In this document: positions 51,850 through 63,565 of the stretch, piece by piece
Position numbering within the stretch: position 1 is the first letter of the stretch
Layout: every line of letters begins with the position of its first letter
Assembly (NCBI GenBank): GCA_907163375.1
Contig: CAJQUW010014360.1
Location: 27,432-91,431, forward strand
DNA length: 64,000 nt
DNA from: Prostheceraeus crozeri
Lineage: Eukaryota > Platyhelminthes > Polycladida > Euryleptidae
Direction: 5' to 3'
Notes under the pieces: generated by a model
Told to the model about the DNA's origin: nothing
What the model saw: only the letters and a program-made list of their open reading frames with translations
The model's database searches: none
Translations under genes and position numbers: made by a program

Positions 51850-52320
51850 GTGAACAAGCTCTTGTCAGTGTCGTCAGAAACTTTATCATATTGTACAAAA
51901 GTTTTATTGCAACACAGGTTGATGTATAGTTAGAAAGTTTGATCATCAACGTTTCATTCGTAAGTCTAGTCAGAAACTGTATCATGGTTTGTAAAAGCAA
52001 AGTTAGTGTAGTCAACTAGTTCTTTACCGCGACACCCGTTTGAGAAAGTAAAGTTTGATCATGACGTTTATTCGTGAGTGTCATCAGAAAGTGCATCATG
52101 GTTTGAAAAAGCAAAGTTAGTGTAGTCAGAAACTTTATCATGTTGTATAAAGGTTTTACTGCTACACAGGTTGATGTATAGTTAGAAAGTTTGATCATTG
52201 AAGTTGTATTCGTAAGTCTAATCAGAAAGTGTATCATGTTGTACAAAGGTTTTACTGCAACACAGGTTGATGTATAGTTAGAAAATTTGATCATGGCGTT
52301 TTATGAAACACAAGTGTTAT
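51850..52320 (-). repeat. In-frame tandem repeats of about 96-99 bp
   Basis: On the minus strand the units share 'gatcaaactttctaacta', 'acatcaacctgtgttgc' and 'tttgtacaacatgata'. Translation gives repeating MIKLSNYTSTCVAVKPLYN blocks of about 32 residues in frames of 92 codons each. Whether this is a protein or a satellite is unclear. The mirrored copy is at about 62020-62480. Confidence 0.7.
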
Positions 52321-52429
52321 GAAATGTAGGCGTTAGTGTAGTCAAATAATATTACCGCGACACACGTTTGTGAAAATAATGTTTGATCATTGACGTTGTA
52401 TGACTGACCGAACTCATCACAGCACTAGA

Positions 52430-52640
52430 AAGTTTTATCGAAAAGGTTTTACTGCACAGTGTAGATTGTCTTGTAACTTACTTTCACAGCACTAGAAAGT
52501 TTTATCGAAAAGGTTTTACTGCACAGTGTAGATTGTCTTGTAACTTACTTTCACAGCGTTAGAAAGTTTTATCGAAAAGGTTTTACTGCACAGTGTAGAT
52601 TGTCTTGTAACTTACTTTCACAGTGTTAGAAAGTTTTATT
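52430..52640 (+). repeat. 66-bp tandem repeat, three units
   Basis: The unit contains 'agaaagttttatcgaaaagg', 'ttttactgcacagtgtag' and 'attgtcttgtaacttac'. The mirrored place (61775-61910) has two units, a length marker separating the arms. Confidence 0.9.
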
Positions 52641-53104
52641 GGTGACAGTTGGCAAATGTTTCCCTATTAGAAAATTCAAACTCCATGACTGTTAGATTCG
52701 CTTCATCAGGTTTACTAAAAGCAGTTTTCTACTGCAATGAGAGTTTAGAATGTTATATGAAAACAGTGTTCACCACAGCACTAGAATGTTTTTATCCTTA
52801 GTTGAGATCCGGACTGCAGTGTGTAAAATGTTTTATGTGACAGTCTTTTCACAAACGGTGAAGTGTAAATACAGAGTGAATCCATCTGTTAGGTGGTCAT
52901 TAACTTTGGATGTGAAGTAAAGCGAATCTGTGTACAGAATGAATTGAATATTAGACAACGCCTGCAAGTTTTTGACGACTTGAGTGGTTGACATCAAATC
53001 TAAGTTTAACATGTTGGATATAAAAGTGAGATGGATAGGAATAAGTGTTGAATGTTTTATAAAACCAGATGTTGTCACACACGTTGAGTGTAATTCCATG
53101 ACAT

Positions 53105-53240
53105 TGAATCGCGTGGGTTGTAAAGTTCATAATCCAAGGCTAGGCTCCTCTACGGTTGGATTTAGGGTTTTATATTACATGCGTTAACCGTTCGTGTAGA
53201 ATATGTGAAGCACATGTTCGCATAAATGCAAATGTTGAAA
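53105..53240 (-). promoter_or_regulatory. Repeated transcription-unit start, family member A (left arm)
   Basis: On the minus strand the order is a 'gcgaacatgtgcttcacat' box, 'taatataaaaccctaaatc', 'caaccgtagagg', then an ATG region near 53125. The mirrored copy at 61175-61285 keeps ATGATGGACTTT, whereas this copy has lost the first ATG by substitutions. Confidence 0.5.
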
Positions 53241-53984
53241 AAAGTTTTGTAAGAAGTCTTTCACAGGTTGTTGTGAAACTTAGCGAACGTTGAAAAAAGT
53301 TTTATGAAATGTTTCTGCAGTCACACTCGTTAGCGTACCAGCTTTACTAAGTGTGTTGTTTGCCTTTATCAAATTGAATGTGTGTGTGTTTTGTAAATAA
53401 AGACAGACAGCGTGTTTGCACTCTGCATCGACAGCATACAAGTATAGACATAACAACTTGTTGTTAGTCGAATGCATATGAGATAGGAAACATTATGTGT
53501 GAGATAAAAATCAATCTGCTAGATGAAGTGAAACACAAAAGTGTCACAACTAGTTTACGGGAAATAAAGGAGAACTGTGACAACGTTTACACTCATCATA
53601 GACAGATGAACATACAAATCTGACATTCAAATGAAAGTCGTAAACATGAACTGCGGTGTAAGAAACTTTATGTCAACAACTTTATGTTGGTAAAACTTTC
53701 ATAGATTGCAGGCGTGTTGAAAGCTGATATAAAGACCTGTAGAAACGCATAAGTCTTAGTTCAACGACTCGACCCTTGAACTCACACAATGAACACGTCT
53801 GTGTAGAAAACTCATTGGTAGGAAACAGTATTTTCTGTGCGAATGCAGACGATGTAAACATGACATTTAACATGGCTTGCAATAGTCAACATGCTGCCAA
53901 TCAAAATGTTTATCATAAAACCTATCAGTGAAAAACCCCTCCTGTGCCCACAAAGAATCATAAGTGCTCTCTGACGCCTGTCTG

Positions 53985-54115
53985 TCGCACTAGCCCCTCA
54001 GCAGATAGAGTAGAACACAAAGATGAATGACAGCGCAGCCGGTGGGCGATCGTCTGTCGCGCTAGCCCCTCAGCAGATGGAGTAGAACACAAAGATGTAC
54101 GCGCTCTCTCTCTGG
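53985..54115. repeat. Direct repeat of about 75-90 bp, two copies
   Basis: Both copies contain 'gtctgtcgc.ctagcccctc', then 'agcagat', then 'gagtagaacacaaagatg'. The mirrored copies are at about 60285-60415. Confidence 0.75.
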
Positions 54116-54351
54116 CGCCCGTCTGTCACATGAAACAGAGAGCTATCGCATCTGTCCCAGGATGTAGGAACGTGTCGTAGCACCTGGCTGATTCCCACAC
54201 AGCTCATTGCTATCGCACCGGAAGGGAGATTCACGCGATAAATGCATCTAAGTTTGTTGAGTGGTTGAGGATGGCAGTCAATGAAAATATGACTTCCCTT
54301 TTCGTCCACCAACCATAAGCTTAGAGCGATTTGATTGCGCGAACCAGACAT
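54070..54351 (-). CDS. Unknown 93-residue protein, left-arm copy
   Basis: It starts at an ATG and diverges from the acidic gene across a 60-bp promoter region with TATA-like words on both strands. The protein has alternating hydrophobics (ALSLWLVDEKGSHIFIDC, 'AIAMSCVGISQVL') suggesting a small beta/alpha domain. The right-arm copy (60046-60327) differs by Leu to Ile in 'RVNLPSG'. Family not recognised. Confidence 0.45.
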   Translation of the reverse strand: MSGSRNQIALSLWLVDEKGSHIFIDCHPQPLNKLRCIYRVNLPSGAIAMSCVGISQVLRHVPTSWDRCDSSLFHVTDGRQRESAYIFVFYSIC

Positions 54352-54410
54352 TTCAAAGGCTGTATCATTCTCATATAAAGCAGAGTCTCGTGCATTTTAC
54401 TATCATAATC

Positions 54411-54914
54411 ATGTCCGAGAAGCCAACTGCTCAAGTTACCCCATATAGGATTACTTATATGGGTGAAACGTTTCTCTCCGATGAGAGTGAGGATATAGTA
54501 TTTCATTTTATGAAATACTATTCCTTGTTCGATGAATCGAACGTCATACCTCCACCCGAATCCTCGATGATGGATCTGCAGGAATCTCCGAGTGAGAGCG
54601 AGACGGTGGGGAGCGAGGCCGAGATGGCAACCAGCGAGAGCGAGACGGTCGAAAGTGATAACATGGAAAGAGAGGAGATGATGTGGAGTGAGGACTCGGA
54701 AAGTGATAACATAGAAAGTGAGGAAGTGGAAGCGAGTGAAGATGTCATTGTGATATCGGATGATGAAGTAAGAGTTTTACACATGCATGCGAATGGCTGT
54801 CATCTCAACTCGTTCATGTTTTCTTTCAGTGATGGAGTGAGTGATGGGCGTTCTTTAGTTCATAAAATCATCATGCGCACATACAGCACACTGTTTCACC
54901 ACATTTCCTCGTGA
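54411..54914 (+). CDS. Acidic protein with SUMO-interaction-like motif, left-arm copy
   Basis: A CATATAAAG box at 54372-54380 precedes the ATG at 54411. The N-terminal 45 residues look folded (RITYMGETFLSDE, 'DIVFHFMKYYSLF'). The next 65 are Ser/Glu repeats (SESETV). Then 'DVIVISDDE' is a textbook SIM: four hydrophobics followed by acidic residues. A donor GAA|GTAAGA at 54768 and an acceptor TTCTTTCAG at 54829 predict a 62-nt intron; splicing would end the protein at a stop right after ISDDE (119 residues), non-splicing gives 167. Nuclear, SUMO-linked regulation is inferred. Confidence 0.55.
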   Translation: MSEKPTAQVTPYRITYMGETFLSDESEDIVFHFMKYYSLFDESNVIPPPESSMMDLQESPSESETVGSEAEMATSESETVESDNMEREEMMWSEDSESDNIESEEVEASEDVIVISDDEVRVLHMHANGCHLNSFMFSFSDGVSDGRSLVHKIIMRTYSTLFHHISS

Positions 54915-55159
54915 ATGCATCATGAGTTCTTATAAGAACTTCCTTCTAATGCAGCTAAAGCGGTCCCAAGCCCGCCACATATCTACGGATATGGAATGCA
55001 GAGGGGAAGAAAATTGATGAATGAAATGAAATGGGAGGACACTCTTGCACCACATGCAGCCACAAACACATTTCTATCTTCATTAAGATGACATTCAATC
55101 ACTTGAATTCTAATGTGACCTAATCCTTAGATCTCAGTACAGTCAACTCTCTAACGTAC

Positions 55160-55660
55160 TTATTAAACCCATTATCTCTAACTTTACAAACACTGAAAGG
55201 ATTCTAACATGATTTCAAACTTAACAAACATCAAATTTATTTCTAACGTTACAAACAGTGAAATGCTTGTGACACTATTTTATACTTTACCTATCTTGCA
55301 AACACTGAAATGATTCTGATATTATTCCTAACTTTACATTCATCAACTTTATTTCTAACTTTACAAACGTCAACTTTATTTTTAACGTTGCAAACAGTGA
55401 AGTGATTATAACTTCATTTACATTTCACCTATCTTACAAACACTGAAAGGATTCTAACATGATTTCAAACTTTACAAACATCAACTTTATTTTTAACGTT
55501 GCAAACAGTGAAGTGAATCTGACTTCATTTATATTTCACCTATCTTACAAACAGCGGCATGGTGATAACTTTATTTCTAACTTTACAATCATCAACTTTA
55601 TTTCTAACTTTACAAACAGTAAAATGGTTGTACCTTTATTTCCTTAGTCAATCCACTCTT
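55160..55660 (+). repeat. Irregular tandem repeats (ctttacaaacatcaacttta)
   Basis: Many units of 'aacgttgcaaacagtga', 'tttcacctatcttacaaac' and 'tttatttctaactttac' alternate over about 480 bp. The mirrored array is at about 58740-59240. Confidence 0.8.
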
Positions 55661-55824
55661 TTGAAACGACAAGAAAACGACACAGCATGTACATGATACG
55701 TTATTGAAACCCACACAGCTTTTTTGTTACACTTACAATTCATTTCATTTCTTCTATCCTATACACTCAAAACCTGCAACAACATTTAATCTATTACACC
55801 TGAAATCTATTGACATGTGATACA

Positions 55825-56019
55825 TTACATTAAATCTTCGATATCAAATACTATCATGAAACAACTAGCAGTACCTGACTCTAAACATGCACTGATTCCC
55901 ACATGTATGACATTAGTAATTTTTCTATCATGTGTGACTACATGCTCATCAATATGAAAGGCTTGCAGTGACTTAACTCTTAATGTGTCCATGTCAAGCT
56001 TTTGGAAATAACTTTTCAT
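55825..56019 (-). CDS. Small unknown frame, left-arm copy
   Basis: There are 64 residues from the first ATG: 'KLDMDTLRVKSLQAF', 'VVTHDRKITNVIHVGI', 'CFMIVFDIEDLM'. It is preserved without change in the right arm (58378-58572). Coding character is modest; it may be part of a spliced gene. Confidence 0.3.
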   Translation of the reverse strand: MKSYFQKLDMDTLRVKSLQAFHIDEHVVTHDRKITNVIHVGISACLESGTASCFMIVFDIEDLM

Positions 56020-56785
56020 GTACAGTTGACATACAATCAATTTCAACGGATGCTCCAGTCATAGCATGTTATTCCTGCTTTCGCACTCATGGTGTCATGC
56101 TGCATCAACAAGTTGCTTCTATCTAACTTTTACATGAATAAACCAAATGCCCTGATGCTATATGATACTGTCTGGATATGCTATTGTTGTTTCTTTTAAC
56201 TATGTCACTGATTCAAACAGTTAATCACACTACCTATTCATTAAACTTTGCAATCTCAATCTTTGCTTTCATCGAATATGAACCTCTAATTTACATACAA
56301 CAACTATGATATGTGTTCTATCTTATACACTCAACCAGTAGAGACATTCATTCTGTTACATCTATGAACATGATGTGATAAAATTCACATCATCTCAAAA
56401 CCCTTTAACAGCGCTTGTCTTCAAACATATGCTGAATCCCACACAGCTTGTTTGTTACACTACCAATTCATTTCAATGTGGGCTAATCTTGCATCACTCA
56501 TTTCATGTAACACAACTCTTCACTTTAATTATTCCCAGAATGTTACTGCAGTGGTCTCAACACAATCCCTACCATGTATTCTAACACTTTCCTCATCAAC
56601 TCTTTACACACTTATGATTCCAATCACTAAGATACATACAACTCTTCTATTGAACATGTATCAATCACCTTTCAGCTGACCACATCAAATGTAAAGTGTA
56701 TAACATAATGAGCATGCAACTATCTCTCATCAACGATATGAAATCTGTCTTTTCACCATGAGAATTAAGTCTTGCCTTCAAAGTC

Positions 56786-56945
56786 ATTTTATAAAGCGAA
56801 CATATGCATCACGTATTCTATACTAAAAGAGATCGTTCATTTGTATTATCCAAATGACTAAGTCCCTAAATCCAACGGTAGGTAACCCTACCCCTTAGAT
56901 GATGGACTTTAGCAATTTAGCTGTGTCATTCACCAATGGCTAAGT
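56786..56945 (+). promoter_or_regulatory. Repeated transcription-unit start, family member B (left arm)
   Basis: The order 'gcgaacatatgcatcacgta', 'ccctaaatccaacggtag', then ATGATGGACTTT at 56899 parallels member A. The frame after the ATG stops after about 14 codons. A third related box, 'tatataaaacgctaaatc' with 'tccaaccgtgg', lies at about 56994-57030. The mirrored copy of B is at 57475-57610. Confidence 0.5.
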
Positions 56946-57177
56946 TAGTAAATGCATGTATGCACTCTACAACAACAGTTATCATTGATGTATGTTATAT
57001 AAAACGCTAAATCTCTAAGTCCAACCGTGGCTGTCATTGCCTGCATTACTATACAACATGTTGCTCTGATGATTCTTCCACCACCCTTACTCTTTCCATT
57101 TGAGGGGTAGTGAAGAAATAAATTCATGACTTCAGGTCAAAAGCTCTCTCTACACACGTTCATATTTTACATCATGT

Positions 57178-57219
57178 AAAAGATCCTTGCTACTTATCAT
57201 AGGGGCCTTAAAACTTTAA
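57178..57219. other. 42-bp spacer at the centre of the inverted duplication
   Basis: This is the only stretch with no mirrored partner. It reads from 'aaaagatccttgctac' to 'ccttaaaactttaa'. Such a short unpaired centre is typical of palindromic amplification, foldback elements or a fold-back assembly joint. Confidence 0.9.
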
Positions 57220-58377
57220 ACATGATGTAAAATATAAACGTGTGTAGAGAGAGCTTTTGACCTGAAGTCATGAATTTATTTCTTCACTACCCCTCAAATG
57301 GAAAGAGTAAGGGTGGTGGAAGAATCATCAGAGCAACATGTTGTATAGTAATGCAGGCAATGACAGCCACGGTTGGACTTAGAGATTTAGCGTTTTATAT
57401 AACATACATCAATGATAACTGTTGTTGTAGAGTGCATACATGCATTTACTAACTTAGCCATTGGTGAATGACACAGCTAAATTGCTAAAGTCCATCATCT
57501 AAGGGGTAGGGTTACCTACCGTTGGATTTAGGGACTTAGTCATTTGGATAATACAAATGAACGATCTCTTTTAGTATAGAATACGTGATGCATATGTTCG
57601 CTTTATAAAATGACTTTGAAGGCAAGACTTAATTCTCATGGTGAAAAGACAGATTTCATATCGTTGATGAGAGATAGTTGCATGCTCATTATGTTATACA
57701 CTTTACATTTGATGTGGTCAGCTGAAAGGTGATTGATACATGTTCAATAGAAGAGTTGTATGTATCTTAGTGATTGGAATCATAAGTGTGTAAAGAGTTG
57801 ATGAGGAAAGTGTTAGAATACATGGTAGGGATTGTGTTGAGACCACTGCAGTAACATTCTGGGAATAATTAAAGTGAAGAGTTGTGTTACATGAAATGAG
57901 TGATGCAAGATTAGCCCACATTGAAATGAATTGGTAGTGTAACAAACAAGCTGTGTGGGATTCAGCATATGTTTGAAGACAAGCGCTGTTAAAGGGTTTT
58001 GAGATGATGTGAATTTTATCACATCATGTTCATGGATGTAACAGAATGAATGTCTCTACTGGTTGAGTGTATAAGATAGAACACATATCATAGTTGTTGT
58101 ATGTAAATTAGAGGTTCATATTCGATGAAAGCAAAGATTGAGATTGCAAAGTTTAATGAATAGGTAGTGTGATTAACTGTTTGAATCAGTGACACAGTTA
58201 AAAGAAACAACAATAGCATATCCAGACAGTATCATATAGCATCAGGGCATTTGGTTTATTCATGTAAAAGTTAGATAGAAGCAACTTGTTGATGCAGCAT
58301 GACACCATGAGTGCGAAAGCAGGAATAACATGCTATGACTGGAGCATCCGTTGAAATTGATTGTATGTCAACTGTAC

Positions 58378-58572
58378 ATGAAAAGTTATTTCCAAAAGCT
58401 TGACATGGACACATTAAGAGTTAAGTCACTGCAAGCCTTTCATATTGATGAGCATGTAGTCACACATGATAGAAAAATTACTAATGTCATACATGTGGGA
58501 ATCAGTGCATGTTTAGAGTCAGGTACTGCTAGTTGTTTCATGATAGTATTTGATATCGAAGATTTAATGTAA
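58378..58572 (+). CDS. Small unknown frame, right-arm copy
   Basis: It is identical in protein sequence to the left-arm frame 55825-56019. Confidence 0.3.
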   Translation: MKSYFQKLDMDTLRVKSLQAFHIDEHVVTHDRKITNVIHVGISACLESGTASCFMIVFDIEDLM

Positions 58573-59482
58573 TGTATCACATGTCAATAGATTTCAGGTG
58601 TAATAGATTAAATGTTGTTGCAGGTTTTGAGTGTATAGGATAGAAGAAATGAAATGAATTGTAAGTGTAACAAAAAAGCTGTGTGGGTTTCAATAACGTA
58701 TCATGTACATGCTGTGTCGTTTTCTTGTCGTTTCAAAAGAGTGGATTGACTAAGGAAATAAAGGTACAACCATTTTACTGTTTGTAAAGTTAGAAATAAA
58801 GTTGATGATTGTAAAGTTAGAAATAAAGTTATCACCATGCCGCTGTTTGTAAGATAGGTGAAATATAAATGAAGTCAGATTCACTTCACTGTTTGCAACG
58901 TTAAAAATAAAGTTGATGTTTGTAAAGTTTGAAATCATGTTAGAATCCTTTCAGTGTTTGTAAGATAGGTGAAATGTAAATGAAGTTATAATCACTTCAC
59001 TGTTTGCAACGTTAAAAATAAAGTTGACGTTTGTAAAGTTAGAAATAAAGTTGATGAATGTAAAGTTAGGAATAATATCAGAATCATTTCAGTGTTTGCA
59101 AGATAGGTAAAGTATAAAATAGTGTCACAAGCATTTCACTGTTTGTAACGTTAGAAATAAATTTGATGTTTGTTAAGTTTGAAATCATGTTAGAATCCTT
59201 TCAGTGTTTGTAAAGTTAGAGATAATGGGTTTAATAAGTACGTTAGAGAGTTGACTGTACTGAGATCTAAGGATTAGGTCACATTAGAATTCAAGTGATT
59301 GAATGTCATCTTAATGAAGATAGAAATGTGTTTGTGGCTGCATGTGGTGCAAGAGTGTCCTCCCATTTCATTTCATTCATCAATTTTCTTCCCCTCTGCA
59401 TTCCATATCCGTAGATATGTGGCGGGCTTGGGACCGCTTTAGCTGCATTAGAAGGAAGTTCTTATAAGAACTCATGATGCAT

Positions 59483-59986
59483 TCACGAGGAAATGTGGTG
59501 AAACAGTGTGCTGTATGTGCGCATGATGATTTTATGAACTAAAGAACGCCCATCACTCACTCCATCACTGAAAGAAAACATGAACGAGTTGAGATGACAG
59601 CCATTCGCATGCATGTGTAAAACTCTTACTTCATCATCCGATATCACAATGACATCTTCACTCGCTTCCACTTCCTCACTTTCTATGTTATCACTTTCCG
59701 AGTCCTCACTCCACATCATCTCCTCTCTTTCCATGTTATCACTTTCGACCGTCTCGCTCTCGCTGGTTGCCATCTCGGCCTCGCTCCCCACCGTCTCGCT
59801 CTCACTCGGAGATTCCTGCAGATCCATCATCGAGGATTCGGGTGGAGGTATGACGTTCGATTCATCGAACAAGGAATAGTATTTCATAAAATGAAATACT
59901 ATATCCTCACTCTCATCGGAGAGAAACGTTTCACCCATATAAGTAATCCTATATGGGGTAACTTGAGCAGTTGGCTTCTCGGACAT
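59483..59986 (-). CDS. Acidic protein with SUMO-interaction-like motif, right-arm copy
   Basis: Identical in protein to the left-arm copy (54411-54914), with the same CATATAAAG box, predicted 62-nt intron and SIM. Confidence 0.55.
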   Translation of the reverse strand: MSEKPTAQVTPYRITYMGETFLSDESEDIVFHFMKYYSLFDESNVIPPPESSMMDLQESPSESETVGSEAEMATSESETVESDNMEREEMMWSEDSESDNIESEEVEASEDVIVISDDEVRVLHMHANGCHLNSFMFSFSDGVSDGRSLVHKIIMRTYSTLFHHISS

Positions 59987-60045
59987 GATTATGATAGTAA
60001 AATGCACGAGACTCTGCTTTATATGAGAATGATACAGCCTTTGAA

Positions 60046-60327
60046 ATGTCTGGTTCGCGCAATCAAATCGCTCTAAGCTTATGGTTGGTGGACGAAAAGG
60101 GAAGTCATATTTTCATTGACTGCCATCCTCAACCACTCAACAAACTTAGATGCATTTATCGCGTGAATATCCCTTCCGGTGCGATAGCAATGAGCTGTGT
60201 GGGAATCAGCCAGGTGCTACGACACGTTCCTACATCCTGGGACAGATGCGATAGCTCTCTGTTTCATGTGACAGACGGGCGCCAGAGAGAGAGCGCGTAC
60301 ATCTTTGTGTTCTACTCCATCTGCTGA
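60046..60327 (+). CDS. Unknown 93-residue protein, right-arm copy
   Basis: Same as 54070-54351 except one Leu-to-Ile change. Divergent from the acidic gene as in the left arm. Confidence 0.45.
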   Translation: MSGSRNQIALSLWLVDEKGSHIFIDCHPQPLNKLRCIYRVNIPSGAIAMSCVGISQVLRHVPTSWDRCDSSLFHVTDGRQRESAYIFVFYSIC

Positions 60328-61174
60328 GGGGCTAGCGCGACAGACGATCGCCCACCGGCTGCGCTGTCATTCATCTTTGTGTTCTACTCTATCTGCTGAG
60401 GGGCTAGTGCGACAGACAGGCGTCAGAGAGCACTTATGATTCTTTGTGGGCACAGGAGGGGTTTTTTCACTGATAGGTTTTATGATAAACATTTTGATTG
60501 GCAGCATGTTGACTATTGCAAGCCATGTTAAATGTCATGTTTACATCGTCTGCATTCGCACAGAAAATACTGTTTCCTACCAATGAGTTTTCTACACAGA
60601 CGTGTTCATTGTGTGAGTTCAAGGGTCGAGTCGTTGAACTAAGACTTATGCGTTTCTACAGGTCTTTATATCAGCTTTCAACACGCCTGCAATCTATGAA
60701 AGTTTTACCAACATAAAGTTGTTGACATAAAGTTTCTTACACCGCAGTTCATGTTTACGACTTTCATTTGAATGTCAGATTTGTATGTTCATCTGTCTAT
60801 GATGAGTGTAAACGTTGTCACAGTTCTCCTTTATTTCCCGTAAACTAGTTGTGACACTTTTGTGTTTCACTTCATCTAGCAGGTTGATTTTTATCTCACA
60901 CATAATGTTTCCTATCTCATATGCATTCGACTAACAACAAGTTGTTATGTCTATACTTGTATGCTGTCGATGCAGTGTGCAAACACGCTGTCTGTCTTTA
61001 TTTACAAAACACACACACATTCAATTTAATAAAGGCAAACAACACATTTAGTAAAGCTGGTACGCTAACGAGTGTGACTGCAGAAACATTTCATAAAACT
61101 TTTTTCAACGTTCGCTAAGTTTCACAACAACCTGTGAAAGACTTCTTACAAAACTTATTTCAACATTTGCATTT

Positions 61175-61447
61175 ATGCGAACATGTGCTTCACATATTCT
61201 ACACGAACGGTTAACGCATGTAATATAAAACCCTAAATCCAACCGTAGAGGAGCCTAGCCTTGTATGATGGACTTTACAACCCACGCGATTCAATGTTAT
61301 GGAATTACACTCAACGTGTGTGACAACATCTGGTTTTATAAAACATTCAACACTTATTCCTATCCATCTCACTTTTATATCCAACATGTTAAACTTAGAT
61401 TTGATGTCAACCACTCAAGTCGTCAAAAACTTGCAGGCGTTGTCTAA
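61175..61447 (+). CDS. Family member A transcription unit, right-arm copy with MMDF start
   Basis: The box 'taatataaaaccctaaatc' plus 'caaccgtagagg' is followed by ATGATGGACTTT at 61265 and a 60-codon frame. Another frame (61299-61565, 88 codons) overlaps. The matching left-arm place lost the first ATG. Protein function unknown and coding status unproven. Confidence 0.35.
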
Positions 61448-62019
61448 TATTCAATTCATTCTGTACACAGATTCGCTTTACTTCACATCCAAAGTTAATG
61501 ACCACCTAACAGATGGATTCACTCTGTATTTACACTTCACCGTTTGTGAAAAGACTGTCACATAAAACATTTTACACACTGCAGTCCGGATCTCAACTAA
61601 GGATAAAAACATTCTAGTGCTGTGGTGAACACTGTTTTCATATAACATTCTAAACTCTCATTGCAGTAGAAAACTGCTTTTAGTAAACCTGATGAAGCGA
61701 ATCTAACAGTCATGGAGTTTGAATTTTCTAATAGGGAAACATTTGCCAACTGTCACCAATAAAACTTTCTAACACTGTGAAAGTAAGTTACAAGACAATC
61801 TACACTGTGCAGTAAAACCTTTTCGATAAAACTTTCTAGTGCTGTGAAAGTAAGTTACAAGACAATCTACACTGTGCAGTAAAACCTTTTCGATAAAACT
61901 TTCTAGTGCTGTGATGAGTTCGGTCAGTCATACAACGTCAATGATCAAACATTATTTTCACAAACGTGTGTCGCGGTAATATTATTTGACTACACTAACG
62001 CCTACATTTCATAACACTT

Positions 62020-62480
62020 GTGTTTCATAAAACGCCATGATCAAATTTTCTAACTATACATCAACCTGTGTTGCAGTAAAACCTTTGTACAACATGATAC
62101 ACTTTCTGATTAGACTTACGAATACAACTTCAATGATCAAACTTTCTAACTATACATCAACCTGTGTAGCAGTAAAACCTTTATACAACATGATAAAGTT
62201 TCTGACTACACTAACTTTGCTTTTTCAAACCATGATGCACTTTCTGATGACACTCACGAATAAACGTCATGATCAAACTTTACTTTCTCAAACGGGTGTC
62301 GCGGTAAAGAACTAGTTGACTACACTAACTTTGCTTTTACAAACCATGATACAGTTTCTGACTAGACTTACGAATAAAACGTTGATGATCAAACTTTCTA
62401 ACTATACATCAACCTGTGTTGCAATAAAACTTTTGTACAATATGATAAAGTTTCTGACGACACTGACAAGAGCTTGTTCA
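62020..62480 (+). repeat. In-frame tandem repeats, right-arm copy
   Basis: Mirror of 51850-52320, with the same 32-residue translated unit in frames 62037-62315 and 62316-62594. Confidence 0.7.
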
Positions 62481-63519
62481 CTAGCAAAGAGAGAAGTCTG
62501 TGATGTGTTGCGTGTGGCGCATGAATGTCCTCCCTTCATTCCATTCATCAGTTCTGCTTGTCTCTATCACGGAGACAAAAAATTGCAAACATGACGCAGA
62601 GAGGTTTCACAAGGATTACCATTGCCCACGTCCCGTGCAGTACTCATCGCTACGGACTTCACCGCTGTCTCGAAATCACCCACAGGAAGTATCACACCGA
62701 AAATCGTGCACCGTCCATGACTTGATCGCCAGACATGAAAACCGGTGGAGTTGGTAAGAGGTTGACAGACTTTGATCAGCTTGATAGCAAGCCGTAGAGA
62801 GCTTGATTCACCAGCGTTTTGCAATGGAGATGTTTAGAGGCCACCCATGACAAGATAGCTAAGACTCAACCGATTGGCGTTCAAAGTGCTACGTTGAGAA
62901 CTGTGTCAAATGCCCAACATGAGACATGAGTTGTCCCAGCGGTTACGGTCTAAACTATGACACACTCCCTTGCCACACTTATCACTACGGCATCGTCCGC
63001 CGTCCCGAAGGAACACCCTGTCAGTGGAATATTACAGCAAAACTCTCCGTGTCTTGCTCGCTTTCAGTGAAAAGCCGCTTGTAACATGAGACGACTGGCT
63101 CAGACATCATTAAAAATCATCTAGTTGACTTCCGCAGGGTCGAAAACCCCAGAAAACCTCCAAAACGAGTGAATTTAAATTTTTCAACTTTTTAGCACTA
63201 CTTACGACATTTTATAAGTAGTCTATCACTTATAGCAGGTCAATAGCAACCGAACCTTTTTTGAATCAAGTCAAACGGACTTGTAGAAGCAAAGTTACAA
63301 GCCTTTAAAGTTTTGGAGTCTTTTGTGGCCTGGAGACGAAGACCATCTCCTGGCGAACCTCTAAGTCTGACGCCTTAGCTGAGTTCAGCAATGAAATTTT
63401 CTAAGTCGGTTTCTTACAGAAACCCGGAATTTGGAATGTCCGAAGCTATCATCGGAGCTCAGAGAGACGACCTACCTCTGACAATCGCTCTCGTCTTAAT
63501 GACAAGTCTCTCTCGGTTC

Positions 63520-63565
63520 CCGCTTATATAGTGTGTGGCGATCAGCTGATGACGTAACACCCATC
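63520..63565 (-). promoter_or_regulatory. CRE-like plus TATATAAGC promoter, right-arm copy
   Basis: Mirror of 50773-50808; both promoters point towards the centre of the duplication. Confidence 0.5.

Larger units (their letters stand above)
50332..57177 (+). repeat. Left arm of the large inverted duplication (about 6.85 kb)
   Basis: Base for base the arm mirrors 57220-64000. Sample comparisons show scattered substitutions (for example at 51103-51115 versus 63211-63225). There are three copies of a 66-bp unit at 52430-52625 against two on the right, which accounts for the arm length difference. The arm may extend left of 50332, but its partner lies outside the window. Confidence 0.95.

Noticed and set aside
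55160-55660. CRISPR-like array
   Set aside because: Repeats are irregular, AT-rich and without unique spacers of fixed length, and the sequence is eukaryotic.
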